Shown here piece after piece: positions 45,799 to 54,407 of a DNA stretch of 64,000 bases. A model generated the notes under the pieces. It was not told where the DNA came from. It ran no database searches and was given only the letters and a program-made list of their open reading frames with translations. Both the position numbers and the translations under genes were made by a program. The stretch spans positions 310,001-374,000 of the forward strand of contig SEBV01000010.1 in the NCBI GenBank assembly GCA_004172865.1, read 5' to 3'. Source of the DNA: Gammaproteobacteria bacterium (GTDB lineage Bacteria; Pseudomonadota; Gammaproteobacteria; Pseudomonadales; Cellvibrionaceae). Positions within the stretch are counted from its first letter, which is position 1, and each line of letters opens with the position of its first letter.

Positions 45799-47280
45799 AT
45801 GAAAAAGATATTATTTACAAAAACTTTATTAGCGCTAGTTAGCGCAGCTGCCATTTCAGCTCAGGCCGCTAGCTTGCAAGGCGCAGCAGATTTATTAAAA
45901 GCAAAAGATGTTAAGACTATCGAATTTTCAGCAACGGGTAACTGGTTTCAATTTGGCCAAGCTCCAGCTCCGAGTTTGGCGTGGCCAAAGTTTGATGTAA
46001 GCAGCTATACCGCAAGCATTAACTACGATCAATCAGCAGCACACGTACAAATCGTTCGCAAACAAACATTGGAAGCCGGCCGCAACAGACCAGCTCCAGT
46101 TGAGCAAAAACCAGATCAATATTTAAGTGGCAAATATGCGTGGAATGTAGCAGCACCTGCGAACTCACCTGCAGGCACCGCGCCAGTTGCAAGTGCGCAA
46201 CCGGCCTCATCAGTAGAAGAGCGTAGCGCTGAAATATGGTCTACCCCACAAGGTTTTGTTAAAGCTGCAGTTGCTAACAAAGCCGTTGAAAAAAATGCGA
46301 AAAATGGTGTTGAAATTTCGTTTACTGCGGGCGGCAAATATCGTTACGTTGGTTTTATTAACGAGAAAAACCAGGTTGAATCTGTAAAAACATGGATTGA
46401 TACACCTGTACTTGGCGATACCCTGTATGAAACAACTTTCACCAACTACAAGGATTTTGCCGGCACACAATTTCCTGCGCACATTGTTCGTAAACAAGGT
46501 GGCTACCCGATATTGGATTTGAACGTTGCAGGTGTTAAAGCTAATGTTCCAGTAGATTTTAAAGTTCCTGATGAAGTTGCAAGCGCAACACCACCTGCAG
46601 CAAATGTTGCAGTCAATAAATTAGCAGACGGCGTTTATTATTTAACAGGCGGCTCTCACCACAGTATTGCAATTGACCAACGCGACCATATCGTTATTGT
46701 AGAAGCGCCTTTGAACGAAGAGCGTTCTCTCGCGGTAATCGCAAAAGTTAAAGAAATAATTCCAAACAAACCCATTAAATATTTGGTAAACACTCACGCA
46801 CACTTCGATCATTCAGGCGGTTTGCGTACTTATGTTGATGCTGGCATTACCATAGTCACCCATGAAGCCAACCAAAGTTACTACCAAAAAATTTGGGCTG
46901 AACCACATACCTTGAGTCCGGATCGTTTGGCAAGCTCAAAAAAAGTAGCAACCTTTGATACCTTTAAAGACAAAAAAGTCTTGACTGATGGCACACGTAA
47001 AATTGAAATTTATCCTATCGCTGGTAGCAGTCACAATGATGCATTTGCGCTAGTTTACTTGCCTGCAGAAAAAATTCTGGTTGAAGCAGATGCTTACACA
47101 CCGCTGGCAGCTGGAGCTACTCCACCTGCGTCAGTTAATCCATACTCTGTGAATCTGTACGAAAACATCCAGAAATTAAAACTGGATGTTGGACAAATCG
47201 CAGCATTACATGGTCCAGGTGTTGTGAAATTGGCTGATTTGAAAAGTTATATCGGCATTAAAGAAGTAGGTGCCAACTAA
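45799..47280 (+). CDS. secreted metallo-beta-lactamase-fold hydrolase
   Basis: Exported 493-aa protein. After the signal peptide (near AQAAS) comes a beta-rich N-terminal domain of about 240 residues, then a zinc-dependent MBL domain with the motif THAHFDHSGG (near residue 330), later GSSHNDAFALVYLPAEKILVEADAY and a closing LHGPG His. A Pro/Ala linker sits at about residues 115-140. The N-terminal extension is typical of a group of exported MBL proteins found with cytochromes and TonB receptors. Thiol-ester or lactone hydrolysis is possible; the substrate is unknown. Single-gene unit with its own promoter and terminator. Confidence 0.88.
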   Translation: MKKILFTKTLLALVSAAAISAQAASLQGAADLLKAKDVKTIEFSATGNWFQFGQAPAPSLAWPKFDVSSYTASINYDQSAAHVQIVRKQTLEAGRNRPAPVEQKPDQYLSGKYAWNVAAPANSPAGTAPVASAQPASSVEERSAEIWSTPQGFVKAAVANKAVEKNAKNGVEISFTAGGKYRYVGFINEKNQVESVKTWIDTPVLGDTLYETTFTNYKDFAGTQFPAHIVRKQGGYPILDLNVAGVKANVPVDFKVPDEVASATPPAANVAVNKLADGVYYLTGGSHHSIAIDQRDHIVIVEAPLNEERSLAVIAKVKEIIPNKPIKYLVNTHAHFDHSGGLRTYVDAGITIVTHEANQSYYQKIWAEPHTLSPDRLASSKKVATFDTFKDKKVLTDGTRKIEIYPIAGSSHNDAFALVYLPAEKILVEADAYTPLAAGATPPASVNPYSVNLYENIQKLKLDVGQIAALHGPGVVKLADLKSYIGIKEVGAN

Positions 47281-47297
47281 ACCCTGCTATGCAGAAT

Positions 47298-47336
47298 AAA
47301 AAATGCCGGGCTTTATTAAAAGCCCGGAATTTTTTT
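47298..47336. terminator. bidirectional terminator between MBL and Ldh-family genes
   Basis: 9-bp GC-rich core stem (CCGGGCTTT and complement) with ATTA loop and A/T runs on both sides, between convergent genes. Confidence 0.92.
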
Positions 47337-47347
47337 ATTCAGATCTT

Positions 47348-48367
47348 TTAAAGTTGAATACCTAACTTAATTAATTGAGCAACAATTTCATTGTGTAACG
47401 GAACGCCTTCTTTTAAATTTTTATCTCTCGCTTCCCAACCGCGTTCACCAGGGTACTGAAAAGGTGAAGCGTCTTGTTCGAGGTATTGCAAAAAATCTGC
47501 AACGCGATTTTGAAATAATTCACGCTCAATAAAAGCATCCACGTTTAACGCAATAAAAATTTTGGTAGAGCCAGCATCAATTCCGCTTGGATCGCTGGCA
47601 AATATTTCTTGCGTAAACGCGGCACCCGCCAAGGCAGCAGTTAACAGTTCAATCATTAACGCCAGCCCCGCTCCTTTATGTTCGCCCATAGGTAAAACGG
47701 CACCGGCCAAAATATCCTGCGCGTTATTAGCAGGATTTCCATCAGCATCAATCCCCCAATTAGCGGGAACATTTTTTCCTTCTCGCAACCATGTGCCGAC
47801 TTTACCCACAGCTGCCTGACTCATCGCCATATCCAGAACTACAGGTTTATCTACTTCAACACCGGGAATACCAATAGCCAGTGGATTGTTTCCAATCACC
47901 CGTTTTTTTGCGCCCCAAATCGCCATAGTCGGGATTGCATTGGTGGAACAGATGCCGATAAAACCAGCCTGTGCAGCGCGGCTTGCATAAGCATGAGCCC
48001 TGCCCCAATGAGTAGTGTTTTTTGCAAGACAAACGCCCACACCAAATTGTTTAGCGCGATCAATCGCTGACTGCATTGCATTGGACGATGCAAAACGTCC
48101 GGGTCCATTATTAAAATCCAACACGCAAATCGCGCCCAAATCCCGAACGATTTTTAGCTCGGGTGCTGGTGCAACCCGCGCCTCCGTTAAAGCAGCAATT
48201 AAACCCGGTAACATTCGCACACCATGCGAAGGCACTTCTAATAAATCTGCCTCCGCCATAATTCTCGCTTCTATTTTTGCTCTTTCAGCTGGCACGCCTG
48301 CTTGTTGCAAACGCGAACTGACAAGCTCACACAATTTTTCATAATCAATTCGCTGATAATCAGTCAT
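47348..48367 (-). CDS. Ldh-family oxidoreductase (malate/L-lactate dehydrogenase type)
   Basis: NAD(P)H-dependent cytosolic dehydrogenase of the type-2 malate/lactate family (YiaK, YlbC, ComC). Recognised by the helical N-terminus (CELVSSRLQQAGVPAERA), LLEVPSHGVRMLPGL, VCLAKNTTHWGRAHAYA (catalytic His), NPLAIGIPG, VLDMAMSQAA and GEHKGAGLALMIELLTAAL. 339 aa, normal. It follows the DUF4861-GH105 gene by 14 bp on the same strand, so reduction of a keto-acid from uronate or ulosonate breakdown is the likely job. The precise substrate is not visible. Confidence 0.9.
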   Translation of the reverse strand: MTDYQRIDYEKLCELVSSRLQQAGVPAERAKIEARIMAEADLLEVPSHGVRMLPGLIAALTEARVAPAPELKIVRDLGAICVLDFNNGPGRFASSNAMQSAIDRAKQFGVGVCLAKNTTHWGRAHAYASRAAQAGFIGICSTNAIPTMAIWGAKKRVIGNNPLAIGIPGVEVDKPVVLDMAMSQAAVGKVGTWLREGKNVPANWGIDADGNPANNAQDILAGAVLPMGEHKGAGLALMIELLTAALAGAAFTQEIFASDPSGIDAGSTKIFIALNVDAFIERELFQNRVADFLQYLEQDASPFQYPGERGWEARDKNLKEGVPLHNEIVAQLIKLGIQL

Positions 48368-48381
48368 TCAATATTTTCCAA

Positions 48382-50631
48382 TCAGTGAGCGGGAGCTTTT
48401 AAATATTTATAAGCTTCAACGCTGGCATAAATAAAAGGACTATTACCTTTAGGATCGTTCGATACTATGAGTTCAGTCTGATAATAATTATAACTGCCAT
48501 CGCGTCCAAAACCTAAACCAGCAACCAGACACTGATCATTCATGCTGACTCTTCCGTCTTGATGCAGCGTAATAAATTCATTTAACAATCCACGATAACT
48601 TTTAATTGCGGTTTCACCATAACTGGCTGACAAATAGCCTTTATTTACCGCTTTCAGTAAAAAATAGGAAAACATAGCAGAGGCAGACGACTCGCGATAA
48701 TTGGCAATATCATTTGGCCGATCAGTAATTTGCCACCAGGTTGCGGTTGCAGCGTCTTGATAGCGCAAAATATCCGGCGCGAATTCATTAACAATATCGA
48801 TCAAACTTTTGCGCAAATCTGTTTCAGTCGCCGGAATAAAATCTAACACATCAACCAATGCCATCGCATACCAACCCATGCCGCGCGACCAATATTGTGG
48901 TGCGCGCCCGGTTTGTTTATCGGCCCAATCCGCCGATTTTGACTCATCCCACGCATGATAATAAAGGCCAGTGTCCGGGTTGCGTAAATGCTCGCGAGCA
49001 ATTTCAAATTCGCGTACAGCTTCTACAAAGCTATGATATTGCTCATCACCGGTTTCATAATTAGCTGCATATTGCGCGAGAAAGGGAATGCCCATATAGA
49101 CACCATCTAACCAAAGCTGATTTGGGTAAGTCGACCTGTGCCAGAAAGCGCCTTGAGTTGTACGCGGGTGAATTTTCAAACGTCCGCGCAAATAATCTAC
49201 TGCCTTGCGATATTTTTCCTGGCCAGTACGCTGCTCAAGCAATATCACCATCTGCCCTGGCTTAATTAAATCAATACTAAATAAATCCGCTTCATACCCA
49301 GAAATAGAGCCATCGGCTTGAATATAACTGCCCGTTACTTTTTCCAGTGCATCTTTATATTTTTCATTAGGGCTTACCGAATCAATTTCTTGCAATGCAT
49401 GGATTTGCATACCGACAACATCGTATTCAAATTTCGGTGGACGTTTGCGATACTCATCCCATCCGCCGAAATAATAATTTAGCGTTTTTCTTTCTATTTC
49501 AGAATTAGCTAAACGCTTAGCCCAATTTAACGCATCATCGGCCTGTAGATTAATTTTTGCTTGCTTACTCAATGATGATTCAAAACGAATTCGCGGTGAT
49601 TTAGTTAAGCGTTGAACCTGCTCATCTAGATAGGCTTGAAATTCTGCCCTAGTATGAATATTTTTAGTTAGCTCACTTTTGCTATTGAAAAAATAATAAT
49701 CCAGTTCTCCACCATTAGCACTGATAACTGAGATGTAAGCACTTTCATTTTCAGTTTGCTGTTTACGGTCACCGCGGTGATAAATAATCGCTTCACCGAA
49801 ATTATTTTTTACGTCCTCATCTTGTTCATGCCAGCTGGCAACGTAGGTGTATGCGCTTCCGGTAATATTGGTATCGCCTTCTATAACGACAGTCTCAGAA
49901 GATTTCTTAAGCGCAATTGCAAAACTGGGAAATTTTTTATCCGTTTTAAACGTTAGTTGTACAAATGCGCTGCCGTTATTTGCTGTGGCATGCGCGACAA
50001 CATCATAGGATGCATTATTAATTACCCAATTCGAATAAGTTGCTTTGTAACCGGAAAATAAATCACCATGATTAGTCACAATCACTTTTTCGCTTTCAAC
50101 TGTTGGGGCAGGCTCAAAGGTCTTACCATTCCAAAAACCTAAGCCACCAGATGTAATTTTTTTATTAATTAAAATATTTTTAGCTTCGGACTCAAGTTGC
50201 TGATCCTGCCATTCACCCTTAACAATTGAAACATCAGCTTGTTTATTATCCGATGAATTGCTTTTATCAGTAACGGTGAAATTTTTTATTTGCGCTGGTG
50301 AAAAATCGGCTAGAAAAAATATGCCATCCTGAGTTCCATCACCATCTTTATCGATAAGATTTAATGATAGCGGCGCGGTTTCACTCCGAACACTTAATTG
50401 CGCAATACGTTTATCTCCAGGCGCCAAACCTAAATCGTAGAAACTAAAATAAATAGGCTCTTTCTTAAGTGCAAAATTATTTGCGTTCGTTATTTCAGCG
50501 GTAGCCAAAGACTCCGCTACTGACTTCGGCTCGGCATCGGCCATTTGTTTTCCGCAAGATGTAAATAGAACCGATAGTAAACCAGCAACAATTGCCAATT
50601 TCCTTTGGCGTTGATGAGATAAAAATGTCAT
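48382..50631 (-). CDS. lipoprotein with DUF4861 and GH105-type hydrolase domains
   Basis: Two-domain secreted enzyme, 749 aa. The start with AGGTGA five bases upstream gives a clean lipoprotein signal (lipobox LFTSC), while an upstream extension would mask it. The first half (about residues 50-330) resembles DUF4861 from pectin loci (PIYFSFYDLGLAPGDKRIAQL, DKDGDGTQDGIFF). The second half is an (alpha/alpha)6 barrel like GH105/GH88 unsaturated uronyl hydrolases: QLWLDGVYMGIPFLAQYA, APQYWSRGMGWYAMALVDVL, ATATWWQITDRPN and NYRESSASAMFSYFLLKA. Likely removes unsaturated galacturonate from rhamnogalacturonan or pectin oligomers. The fusion with DUF4861 is notable. Confidence 0.85.
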   Translation of the reverse strand: MTFLSHQRQRKLAIVAGLLSVLFTSCGKQMADAEPKSVAESLATAEITNANNFALKKEPIYFSFYDLGLAPGDKRIAQLSVRSETAPLSLNLIDKDGDGTQDGIFFLADFSPAQIKNFTVTDKSNSSDNKQADVSIVKGEWQDQQLESEAKNILINKKITSGGLGFWNGKTFEPAPTVESEKVIVTNHGDLFSGYKATYSNWVINNASYDVVAHATANNGSAFVQLTFKTDKKFPSFAIALKKSSETVVIEGDTNITGSAYTYVASWHEQDEDVKNNFGEAIIYHRGDRKQQTENESAYISVISANGGELDYYFFNSKSELTKNIHTRAEFQAYLDEQVQRLTKSPRIRFESSLSKQAKINLQADDALNWAKRLANSEIERKTLNYYFGGWDEYRKRPPKFEYDVVGMQIHALQEIDSVSPNEKYKDALEKVTGSYIQADGSISGYEADLFSIDLIKPGQMVILLEQRTGQEKYRKAVDYLRGRLKIHPRTTQGAFWHRSTYPNQLWLDGVYMGIPFLAQYAANYETGDEQYHSFVEAVREFEIAREHLRNPDTGLYYHAWDESKSADWADKQTGRAPQYWSRGMGWYAMALVDVLDFIPATETDLRKSLIDIVNEFAPDILRYQDAATATWWQITDRPNDIANYRESSASAMFSYFLLKAVNKGYLSASYGETAIKSYRGLLNEFITLHQDGRVSMNDQCLVAGLGFGRDGSYNYYQTELIVSNDPKGNSPFIYASVEAYKYLKAPAH

Positions 50632-51250
50632 TGAATCACCTGATAATGCTAGCGCCACGTGTGGCAACTACTAATTGTCTTAAACGTACGAAACACCGGC
50701 GTAAATAATTAGCACCAACAAATATCCAAAGAATAACTTGTTGCTGTAACTGCAAATTAAAAATATGGAAATAGTCATATGACTCAATTCATTTTTTGGG
50801 AGTTTGTAACGCTGCTTACCGATATGCAGTGCGAGATTTAACCGTCGTAGAGTTCCAAGTTGCACTGTATGTCTTGCCGAGGTAATTCATTCTTGTCCGA
50901 CCTTATATTCATTTTTGGCCAGTGATAAACCTATGGCAATTAATGTGCCCAAGTTAACGAGGGCGAACATGATTTATAAATCAATGAACAAGTGTTCAAT
51001 TTTAATCACATAAAATAAGTATTTTGTTTAAATCCGAACACATTAAAAAGAAAAAGACGAAATGCTGCTATTTGAGCATCGCAATTTGGAGTTAAAACTT
51101 TAATTATTCAAGATTAATAGTTGGACAAGTGCTTGGTATTCAACAACTGATTTAATTATTGTTTATATTTTGGACAAGACTTTAATTTGCAATGGTTATT
51201 TAGAATCATAATCCGCTTATCCATCTCATCAAAACACTCAATCTGCAGGT
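50632..51250. other. long AT-rich divergent spacer
   Basis: No gene recognised over about 620 bp; possible frames are short and without family motifs. It separates the DUF4861-GH105 gene (minus) from the DUF6152 gene (plus) and should hold both promoters. GGACAAG occurs twice (about 51123 and 51172), otherwise nothing clear. Confidence 0.4.
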
Positions 51251-51265
51251 TGGCCTAATGTTTGC
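51251..51265 (+). promoter_or_regulatory. sigma54-type promoter of the DUF6152 gene
   Basis: TGGCCT-N5-TTGC matches 8 of 10 consensus bases and is followed by T as in the extended element. Predicted start near 51277, about 33 nt before the ATG, the same spacing as for receptor B and tatA. Confidence 0.55.
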
Positions 51266-51309
51266 TGAAAGCGCATATAAGCCCCATTTACTCTGCCAGG
51301 AGATTTTTA

Positions 51310-51756
51310 ATGATTCGTACATTTACATCCAAGCCCGCTAAAACTATCGCCACTTACATGTTAAGTACAGCTAGCCTATTAGCTATTTCCATATCAGCTA
51401 ATGCGCACCATGCATTTTCTGCCGAATTTGATGCACAGAAGCCCGTTGAGTTGAAAGGAGTTATTACTCAGGCACGCTGGGTAAATCCTCACAGCTGGAT
51501 CTACGTTGATGTGAAAAACAAAGACGGTAGTGTTAGCAACTGGGGCTTTGAATTCGGTGCGCCTTTTAGTCTTAAACAAAAAGGTTTAACCAAGACTACT
51601 TTGCCACTCGGCACAGAAATTACATTGAAAGGTTACAGATCAAAGAACGGTGAAAATTACGCTTACTCCACAAGTATTACACTTGCGGACGGCACTGCAT
51701 TCCAAACTGGCGGCGCGCAAGATGCACCTGAACCAACTGCACCTGCAGCAAAGTAA
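51310..51756 (+). CDS. secreted DUF6152 family protein
   Basis: Exported 148-aa protein; signal peptide ends at SANAHHAFSAEFD, a His-His start of the mature chain that is typical of DUF6152. The core KPVELKGVITQARWVNPHSWIYVDV and the end LPLGTEITLKGYRSKNGENYAY suggest a small OB-like beta barrel. ATG with AGGAG seven bases upstream; a longer frame starts 16 codons earlier without such a site. Function unknown. In other genomes I recall this family near DUF6644 and cytochrome genes, which fits the two DUF6644-type genes in this window. Confidence 0.8.
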   Translation: MIRTFTSKPAKTIATYMLSTASLLAISISANAHHAFSAEFDAQKPVELKGVITQARWVNPHSWIYVDVKNKDGSVSNWGFEFGAPFSLKQKGLTKTTLPLGTEITLKGYRSKNGENYAYSTSITLADGTAFQTGGAQDAPEPTAPAAK

Positions 51757-52177
51757 TCAAAAAATGGCAGTGATAAATAATTAATTGTTTTGCGAAAATT
51801 TCGTTAACAAAATAATTATATATTCGTGCTATAGGTACTTCAAAGATGAGAGTAGAAGGTTGCAGAAAAGCTTGTTTTCCATAACAATCGCGACGAATTA
51901 AGTTGTTAATCGAAAGTAATTTGCTAACGATTCTTATTCGTATTTATTCAAGTTTTATTAAAGCAACATCATATTTATGAATCGACTGTTTTAATATGAT
52001 TTAAAAATGATCAGTCGATTTTTGAAGTACCAAACCAGATTTTTAAAAAAATAACGGCGGCTTGATGGTAAAGCAGTTAGAAAACTGCAGCGATTCATCA
52101 ACCCCTAAAAGTTTTGGTGATAGTTCGCACCAAAAAAATGAAAGCTATAAATGACAATTACTAGGAGCACCACAAAA
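51757..52177. other. spacer between DUF6152 and cytochrome c' genes
   Basis: No gene. A perfect 9-bp inverted repeat (AATCGACTG at 51980-51988, complement at 52012-52020) followed by TTTTTG could end the DUF6152 mRNA, though its loop is long. A small hairpin GCAGTT-AGAA-AACTGC lies at 52073-52088. A TTTTGGTG...TTCGCAC stretch near 52112 resembles a sigma54 site but its spacing is one base short. Confidence 0.5.
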
Positions 52178-52684
52178 ATGAAGTTAACAGTAAAAACACT
52201 GGGCTTTGCTTTACTAGCCACAGTAAGTGCAAATTTATTTGCTGCTGATGCACCTGCGGAAAAACCTGCAGCTGCCCCGGCTGCCGGACCAAATCCTGGA
52301 AAACAAGCAATTGCTGTGCGTAAAGCAGCCTTCACTTTGATTGCCAACTCTTTTAAGCCAATTGGCGATGCCGCTCAAGGTAAAGCTGAATACAATCAAG
52401 CTGACATTCAAAAACGCGCTAACCGCATTTTGGTGTTGAGCGAATTTTTGGATTCGTCATTTCCTGAAGCGTCAAACCTTGGCGAACCAGATACCAAATC
52501 TAAAGCTGAAATTTGGACTCAAAAAGCTGATTTCGACAAGAAGCTGAAAGATTTCCAAGAACATGCTGCAGCACTTGTAAAAGTATCAAGCACTGAAAAA
52601 ACTGCTAGCGACGCATTTAAAGATGCATTCGGCGCACTGGCAAAAGACTGTAAAGGCTGTCACGATAGCTTCAAAGCTAAGTAA
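52178..52684 (+). CDS. periplasmic cytochrome c'
   Basis: Exported 168-aa class II cytochrome: signal peptide to LFAADA, an Ala/Pro linker, a four-helix body (AIAVRKAAFTLIANSFKPIGD, KRANRILVLSEFLDSSFP, KADFDKKLKDFQEHAAAL) and the C-terminal haem motif C-K-G-C-H. ATG after AGGAG; the longer frame has no ribosome site. Cytochromes c' bind NO or serve electron transfer. The next gene is a cytochrome b561-type membrane protein, the usual partner of cytochrome c' in many Proteobacteria. Confidence 0.92.
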   Translation: MKLTVKTLGFALLATVSANLFAADAPAEKPAAAPAAGPNPGKQAIAVRKAAFTLIANSFKPIGDAAQGKAEYNQADIQKRANRILVLSEFLDSSFPEASNLGEPDTKSKAEIWTQKADFDKKLKDFQEHAAALVKVSSTEKTASDAFKDAFGALAKDCKGCHDSFKAK

Positions 52685-52757
52685 CCTTTATGTCTAATCG
52701 CCTTTGCTATGCAAAGGCGATTAATATTCATCCTTCTGCCCCGTGTTGATTCAATCC

Positions 52758-53501
52758 ATGACCCAGCCCACCGATAAGCAAGATAACCTTAATACTGAAA
52801 ATTCAATCGAACCCAAAACTGTAAAAATTTGGGATGTACCTGTAAGAATTTTTCACTGGTCCTTGGTTACTTTATTTATTGCTGCTTACGTAACAAATTT
52901 ATTAGGCCCTAATTATTTTAATTATCACCTTTGGGCAGGCTACGGAATTATCGTATTGGTTGTATTTCGAATTCTATGGGGATTTGTGGGCACCTATCAC
53001 GCACGCTTCTTTAATTTCGTACGCACCCCTGTAGCAACTACGAAATACGCGCTCAGTGTTCTTAGAAAGAAAGATGTTCATTATCTGGGCCATAATCCAC
53101 TTGGCGCTGTGATGGTAATAGCATTACTTCTCGCGATTTTAGTACAAGCCGTTACTGGGTTATTCTCTAACGACGAAATAATAAATCTCGGCCCGTTATA
53201 CGGGTACATCAACGACGATTTGAGTTTGAAATTAACATCAATTCACCGACAATTATTTTATTGGATAGCCGGTGCAATATTTTTACACATTGCCGCCGTG
53301 TTATTTCATGTGTGGTTTAAGCGCGACAACATTGTCAAAGCAATGTTTACCGGCAAGAAAAATACTGATGAATTGGCTGAAGAAAAATCTATCTCATCAT
53401 CAAGAATTTGGCTGGCAATTATTATTGTAGCAATTGTGATAGCAGCGCTCGTTTGGATAATATCTGGCGCGCCCGAAGCAGTGAGTGATCCTGGCTACTA
53501 A
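52758..53501 (+). CDS. cytochrome b/b561-type membrane protein
   Basis: Inner-membrane dihaem cytochrome b, 247 aa. Haem-ligand histidines are seen in VRIFHWSLVTLF, FNYHLWAGYGI, SIHRQLFYW and FLHIAAVLFHVWF, the pattern of the Ni-hydrogenase/b561 family, followed by a further C-terminal helix. KIWDVPVRIFHW is the standard N-terminal phrase. The start is uncertain: GTG five codons earlier is possible, and neither has a good ribosome site. It passes quinol electrons to a soluble partner, most likely the preceding cytochrome c'. Confidence 0.9.
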   Translation: MTQPTDKQDNLNTENSIEPKTVKIWDVPVRIFHWSLVTLFIAAYVTNLLGPNYFNYHLWAGYGIIVLVVFRILWGFVGTYHARFFNFVRTPVATTKYALSVLRKKDVHYLGHNPLGAVMVIALLLAILVQAVTGLFSNDEIINLGPLYGYINDDLSLKLTSIHRQLFYWIAGAIFLHIAAVLFHVWFKRDNIVKAMFTGKKNTDELAEEKSISSSRIWLAIIIVAIVIAALVWIISGAPEAVSDPGY

Positions 53502-53511
53502 TACATAAAAA

Positions 53512-53916
53512 CTAGTCAGGCACGAACGCAACTGCATCTACCTCCAAAAGAAAATCGGCGCGCCCCAGACCCGCTACGTATAAGACCGTAACGACTGGTG
53601 GGGCCGAGATTTTTTTCAGAAATTTCTGCGATTCATCAAATGCGATTGACGCATCCTGCCCTTGCACAATAAAAATAGAAAACTTCAGCAAATTTTTAAA
53701 CGAAGCACCACATGCATGTAAGGCAATATCCATGTTTTTCATGATTTGGTTTGTTTGAACCCTTATGTCATCCTTTCCTACAATTTCGCCATTCACATCT
53801 ACCGAATTTTGACCGCCGATATAAACATGTCGCCCATTCCCTTGCACAACTACGGCTTGTGAAAACGCGGAGCTTTTCATTAACGCATCTGGATTGACAT
53901 GTTTAATATTTTTCAT
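53512..53916 (-). CDS. RidA family protein
   Basis: 134-aa member of the YjgF/YER057c/UK114 family. HVYIGGQNSVDVNGEIVG, QTNQIMKNMDIALHACGASFKNL and the end GRADFLLEVDAVAFVPD are typical. The Arg position differs from the imine-deaminating RidA of E. coli, so it belongs to a subfamily of less certain activity. Convergent with the cytochrome b gene, ten bases apart, with no terminator visible. Confidence 0.88.
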   Translation of the reverse strand: MKNIKHVNPDALMKSSAFSQAVVVQGNGRHVYIGGQNSVDVNGEIVGKDDIRVQTNQIMKNMDIALHACGASFKNLLKFSIFIVQGQDASIAFDESQKFLKKISAPPVVTVLYVAGLGRADFLLEVDAVAFVPD

Positions 53917-54130
53917 TCTTCCTCCAACAAACTATTCACTCCAATTATGTCGCGCTAGATAACATAATTTGTAAAGCATGCGATAGCTGAATATTAAAAT
54001 AATTAGACGCGTATAAATGTACGCTGAAGAACAGATAAAGCGTGGGATTGGCGCAAAATAAATAATGTGTGATCAAGCTTAACGAAAGTTAGGATCTGTT
54101 AAATCTAAATTCTATTGCGAGGAAAATACC

Positions 54131-54373
54131 ATGCAAATTAATGAAAATCGTATTCGCGAATATGCTTATCAAATATGGGAATCTGAAGGTAGACCTAATG
54201 GCCGTGCTGATCAGCATTGGGAGCAGGCAAATAGGTCTCTTGAAGCGGAATCAGACTCTTCAGAAGGCGCTCAGCAACATCACAATGAACACCAAACCGA
54301 TAACTTTATTCCGCACCAAAATAATAAAAAAGGAAAGCATGCTCATCATGCACACCAACCGCAGCCGCACTGA
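54131..54373 (+). CDS. DUF2934 protein with His-rich tail
   Basis: 80-aa cytosolic protein. NRIREYAYQIWESEGRPNG then DQHWEQA is the short DUF2934 motif. The tail (about residues 50-80) is rich in His, Gln, Asn and Lys and could bind metal. GAGGA lies before the ATG. A frame shifted by one that overlaps almost the whole gene has no family motif and is not used. Function unknown; a paralogue lies at 56783-56977. Confidence 0.85.
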   Translation: MQINENRIREYAYQIWESEGRPNGRADQHWEQANRSLEAESDSSEGAQQHHNEHQTDNFIPHQNNKKGKHAHHAHQPQPH

Positions 54374-54407
54374 GTGCGACTAACTTTTTTCGTTGAGCAA
54401 CTTAGCT

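Noticed and set aside
50680-50865. 61-codon minus-strand frame upstream of the GH105 lipoprotein gene
   Set aside because: No motif, no ribosome site, and codon use unlike the neighbours.
52112-52128. Ninth sigma54 element in front of the cytochrome c' gene
   Set aside because: The GG to GC distance is one base short, which abolishes the fixed -24/-12 spacing.
54141-54383. Second 80-codon frame overlapping the DUF2934 gene
   Set aside because: No family motif and a poor start; the overlapping frame has the DUF2934 motif and a ribosome site.
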